Position numbers and translations under genes: made by a program. 6,173 nt of DNA from JACRAR01 sp041665185. GTDB lineage: Bacteria > Pseudomonadota > Gammaproteobacteria > Burkholderiales > Rhodocyclaceae. This document shows positions 3,740 to 6,173 of this stretch, one piece after another; positions within the stretch are counted from its first letter, which is position 1; the number at the start of each line of letters is the position of its first letter. The stretch is taken from contig JBAYJH010000287.1 of NCBI GenBank assembly GCA_041665185.1, positions 1-6,173 on the forward strand. Reading direction: 5' to 3'. Below the pieces are notes generated by a model that had not been told where the DNA came from, ran no database searches, and saw nothing but the letters and a program-made list of their open reading frames with translations.

Positions 3740-6173
3740 GAATACACCACGCTGACATTTTCCGCCGACAACCATTCGTGCAGCGCCGCCAGCAGGCTGT
3801 CGTCGGGGCGCACCCGCCAGGCGTCGGACAGGCCCAGTTCGACTTCGGCGGCACCGTTGCGGTAACGCAGCCGCACCGGGCAGGCGCCGTTGCCGGGGCT
3901 GCGGTAGGGGTCGAGCAGGGCGCGAAGTTTTTCCGCGTTGGAATGGCCGTTCATCGACAGGCTCAGTTCCCTGGCGAAACGTCCGCGCGCCTCGCCCAGG
4001 GTCATCAGCTTGTCGGCGACGACGCGCAGGCCGCCGCTGAAATCGTCGCGCGTCACCTTGCCTTCGACCAGCAGCAAGTCGTCTTCCTTGATCTTGGCGC
4101 GCGCAGCCTCGAACAGTTCGTTGAACACCGATACTTCCAGTTGCGCCGTGGCGTCGTCGAGCATGACGATGGCCATCTTGCCGCGCCGCGTCATCTGGGT
4201 GCGCGTCGACACCACGATGCCGGCCAGCAGCGCCGGTTCGCGTTGTGCTTCGATTTGCGCCAGCGACTTCTTGACGAAGGTCGCCAGTTCGGCGCGACAG
4301 GCATGGAAAGGATGGCCGGAGAGGAAGAAACCCAGCGCCTGTTTCTCGTTCAACAGACGCTCGCGCTCGCTCCAGCGCGGCACTGCCACATACTGCGCCA
4401 TCTGCGCGGTGCCGCCGCCATCGCAGTCGAACAGGCCGGCCTGCAAGGCGTTGCGCTCGGCCTGCTCGGCAGCGTCGAGTGCCACGCCGACCGAGGCGAG
4501 CAGCTTGGCGCGATGGTCATCGAGGGAATCGAAGGCGCCGGCGCGGATCAGCGCTTCGATAACGCGGCGGTTGACGGTGCGCTTGTCGATGCGCCGGCAG
4601 AAATCGAACAGGTCGGTGAACGGCGCGTAGCTGCCATCGCCCTGGCGCGCCCGCAGGATGGCGCCGAGCGCCGCCTCGCCGGTGCCCTTGATGGCGCCGA
4701 GGCCGTAGCGGATGGTCCGGGCATCGACCGGTTCGAAACGTATGCCGCCGGCGTTGATGTCGGGCGGCAGGAAGGCAATGCCGTTGGCGATGGAATCCTG
4801 GTGGAACAACTGCACCTTGTCGGTGTCGGCGAGTTCGGACGACAGCGTCGCCGCCATGAAAGCCGCGGCGTGATAATGCTTGAGCCAGGCGGTCTGGAAA
4901 GCCACCAGGGCGTAGGCGGCCGAGTGCGACTTGTTGAAGCCGTATTCGGCGAACTTTTCCATCAGGTCGAAGAGGTGGGTGGCGAGCTTTTCTTCGACAC
5001 CGCGCTTGATCGCCCCTTCGGTGAAAATGGCGCGCTGCTGGGCCATCTCCTCGGCCTTCTTCTTGCCCATGGCGCGCCGCAGCAGGTCGGCCCCGCCCAG
5101 CGTATAGCCGGCCAGGACCTGGGCCACCAGCATCACCTGCTCCTGGTACACGATCACGCCGTAGGTCGGCTTCAGCACCGGCTCCAGGTCGGGATGGAAA
5201 TACTCGGCCCTGGCCTTGCCGTTCTTGCGGTTGATGAAGTCGTCGACCATGCCCGATTGCAGCGGGCCGGGGCGGTTCAAAGCCATCAGGGCGATGATGT
5301 CTTCGAAGTTGTCGCCTTTCAGACGCCGTTCCAGATCCTTGGCCGACCGCGACTCCGACTGGAACACCGCCGTGGTGTTGCCGGCGGAGAACAACGCGTA
5401 GGTAGGCTTGTCGTCGAGCGGAATATCCTCGAGACGGAACGCCGCCATCTCCGGGTTGAGCCGGCGTACATGGCGGACAGCCTCGTCGAGGATGGTCAGG
5501 GTGCGCAGGCCGAGAAAGTCGAATTTCACCAGGCCCATCTTCTCGACGTCGTCCTTGTCGAACTGGCTGACCGCCGCCTGGGTCTCGCCATCCACGGCGC
5601 CTTGCGCCGAATACAGGGGACAAAAGTCGGTCAGCTTGCCCGGCGCGATCAGCACCCCGCCGGCATGCATGCCGACGTTGCGCGTCAAGCCTTCCAGGCG
5701 CTCCGCCAACGCCCACAACTGGCGCAACTCCTCTTCCGTGTCGACGCGCTCGGCGATGGCCGGCTCTTTTTCGCGCGCCTGCGCCAGGGTGATGCCCAGC
5801 TCATTGGGGATCAGCTTGGCGAACTGGTCGACGAAGTTGAAGGGCAGATCCAGCACCCGGCCGACATCGCGGATCACCGCCTTGGTCGCCATGGTGCCGA
5901 AGGTGGCGATCTGCGCCACGGCGTGGGCGCCGTATTTCTTCTTGACGTAATCGATGACCCGGTCTCGGCCTTCCTGGCAGAAGTCCACGTCGAAGTCGGG
6001 CATCGAGACGCGCTCCGGATTGAGGAAGCGCTCGAACAGCAGGTCGTAGGCGAGCGGGTCGAGGTCGGTGATGCCCAGCGAGTAGGCGACCAGCGAGCCG
6101 GCGCCCGAGCCGCGCCCGGGACCGACCGGCACGCCGTTGTGCTTGGCCCAGTTGATGAAGTCGGCGACGATCA
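3736..6173 (-). CDS. dnaE: DNA polymerase III subunit alpha, C-terminal 811 residues (5' end outside window)
   Basis: The catalytic subunit of the replicative polymerase. The frame enters at the right edge and is open to the stop at 3738-3736. The full protein is about 1,160 residues in relatives, so roughly 350 N-terminal residues, including the PHP domain, are missing. Counting from the first whole codon, visible landmarks are VGPGRGSGAGS (16-26), the palm aspartates in MPDFDVDF (57-64), the third catalytic Asp in KFDFLG (D218), NKSHSAAYA (413-421), a QAGLF clamp-binding motif (577-581) and a C-terminal OB fold (about 647-730). The clamp motif and OB domain fit replicative DnaE1 rather than the error-prone DnaE2. 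The GTG near 6132 is internal (NGVPVGPG), not the start. No intein or frame break is seen. The cupin gene overlaps its stop by 4 bp. Confidence 0.98.
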   Translation of the reverse strand, partial: IVADFINWAKHNGVPVGPGRGSGAGSLVAYSLGITDLDPLAYDLLFERFLNPERVSMPDFDVDFCQEGRDRVIDYVKKKYGAHAVAQIATFGTMATKAVIRDVGRVLDLPFNFVDQFAKLIPNELGITLAQAREKEPAIAERVDTEEELRQLWALAERLEGLTRNVGMHAGGVLIAPGKLTDFCPLYSAQGAVDGETQAAVSQFDKDDVEKMGLVKFDFLGLRTLTILDEAVRHVRRLNPEMAAFRLEDIPLDDKPTYALFSAGNTTAVFQSESRSAKDLERRLKGDNFEDIIALMALNRPGPLQSGMVDDFINRKNGKARAEYFHPDLEPVLKPTYGVIVYQEQVMLVAQVLAGYTLGGADLLRRAMGKKKAEEMAQQRAIFTEGAIKRGVEEKLATHLFDLMEKFAEYGFNKSHSAAYALVAFQTAWLKHYHAAAFMAATLSSELADTDKVQLFHQDSIANGIAFLPPDINAGGIRFEPVDARTIRYGLGAIKGTGEAALGAILRARQGDGSYAPFTDLFDFCRRIDKRTVNRRVIEALIRAGAFDSLDDHRAKLLASVGVALDAAEQAERNALQAGLFDCDGGGTAQMAQYVAVPRWSERERLLNEKQALGFFLSGHPFHACRAELATFVKKSLAQIEAQREPALLAGIVVSTRTQMTRRGKMAIVMLDDATAQLEVSVFNELFEAARAKIKEDDLLLVEGKVTRDDFSGGLRVVADKLMTLGEARGRFARELSLSMNGHSNAEKLRALLDPYRSPGNGACPVRLRYRNGAAEVELGLSDAWRVRPDDSLLAALHEWLSAENVSVVYS

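Noticed and set aside
3740..3775. N-terminal extension of the cupin to the ATG at 3775
   Set aside because: The extra 12 residues do not resemble the family N-terminus and lie inside dnaE. The GTG at 3739 gives the usual start and a GTGA overlap.
4517..5716. 399-codon minus-strand frame inside dnaE
   Set aside because: It overlaps dnaE in another frame and gives Arg/Pro/Gly-rich sequence without motifs, whereas the dnaE frame carries the catalytic and clamp motifs.
6130..6132. GTG near the right edge as the start of dnaE
   Set aside because: The frame continues open to the window edge with plausible polymerase sequence (DFINWAKHNG) before the GTG, so it encodes an internal valine.
3736..6173. 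Intein or frameshift in dnaE
   Set aside because: The frame is continuous and the polymerase motifs occur in the right order and spacing, with no inserted block.

Overview
The window is about 6.2 kb of GC-rich chromosomal DNA from a proteobacterium. DnaE and the cupin look betaproteobacterial to me, perhaps near Rhodocyclales; this is impression from the protein sequences, not a computed placement. Coding density is high and almost everything lies on the minus strand. I see no mobile element, CRISPR array, tRNA or rRNA.

Layout from right to left, the direction of minus-strand transcription. Positions 6173-3736 hold the C-terminal 811 residues of DNA polymerase III alpha (dnaE), cut by the window edge. 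A WbuC-type cupin (3739-3251) overlaps the dnaE stop by four bases (GTGA), so the two are probably translationally coupled. A 39-residue lysine-rich protein gene on the plus strand (3109-3228) converges on the cupin gene. A small hairpin at its stop codon may end transcription from both sides. A 235-bp divergent intergenic region (2874-3108) separates this small gene from the second minus-strand cluster.

That cluster is rubrerythrin (2873-2454), a GlpC/HdrD-like iron-sulfur protein (2375-1038), a DUF3501 protein (1024-443) and, after a 58-bp gap, the start of an unrecognised gene (384 to the window edge). The rubrerythrin has only the diiron four-helix part and lacks the rubredoxin tail. The Fe-S protein has two ferredoxin-like 4Fe-4S motifs plus two CCG-type regions, the second altered to CSG. 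A working model, which is inference, is that the Fe-S protein relays electrons to the diiron protein for peroxide or oxygen reduction, with DUF3501 as an accessory partner of unknown role.

This rbr / Fe-S / DUF3501 module is the most interesting part of the window. I recall these families occurring together elsewhere, but I know of no demonstrated biochemical role for the trio. The rest is ordinary housekeeping, with some small regulatory-looking structures in the gaps.
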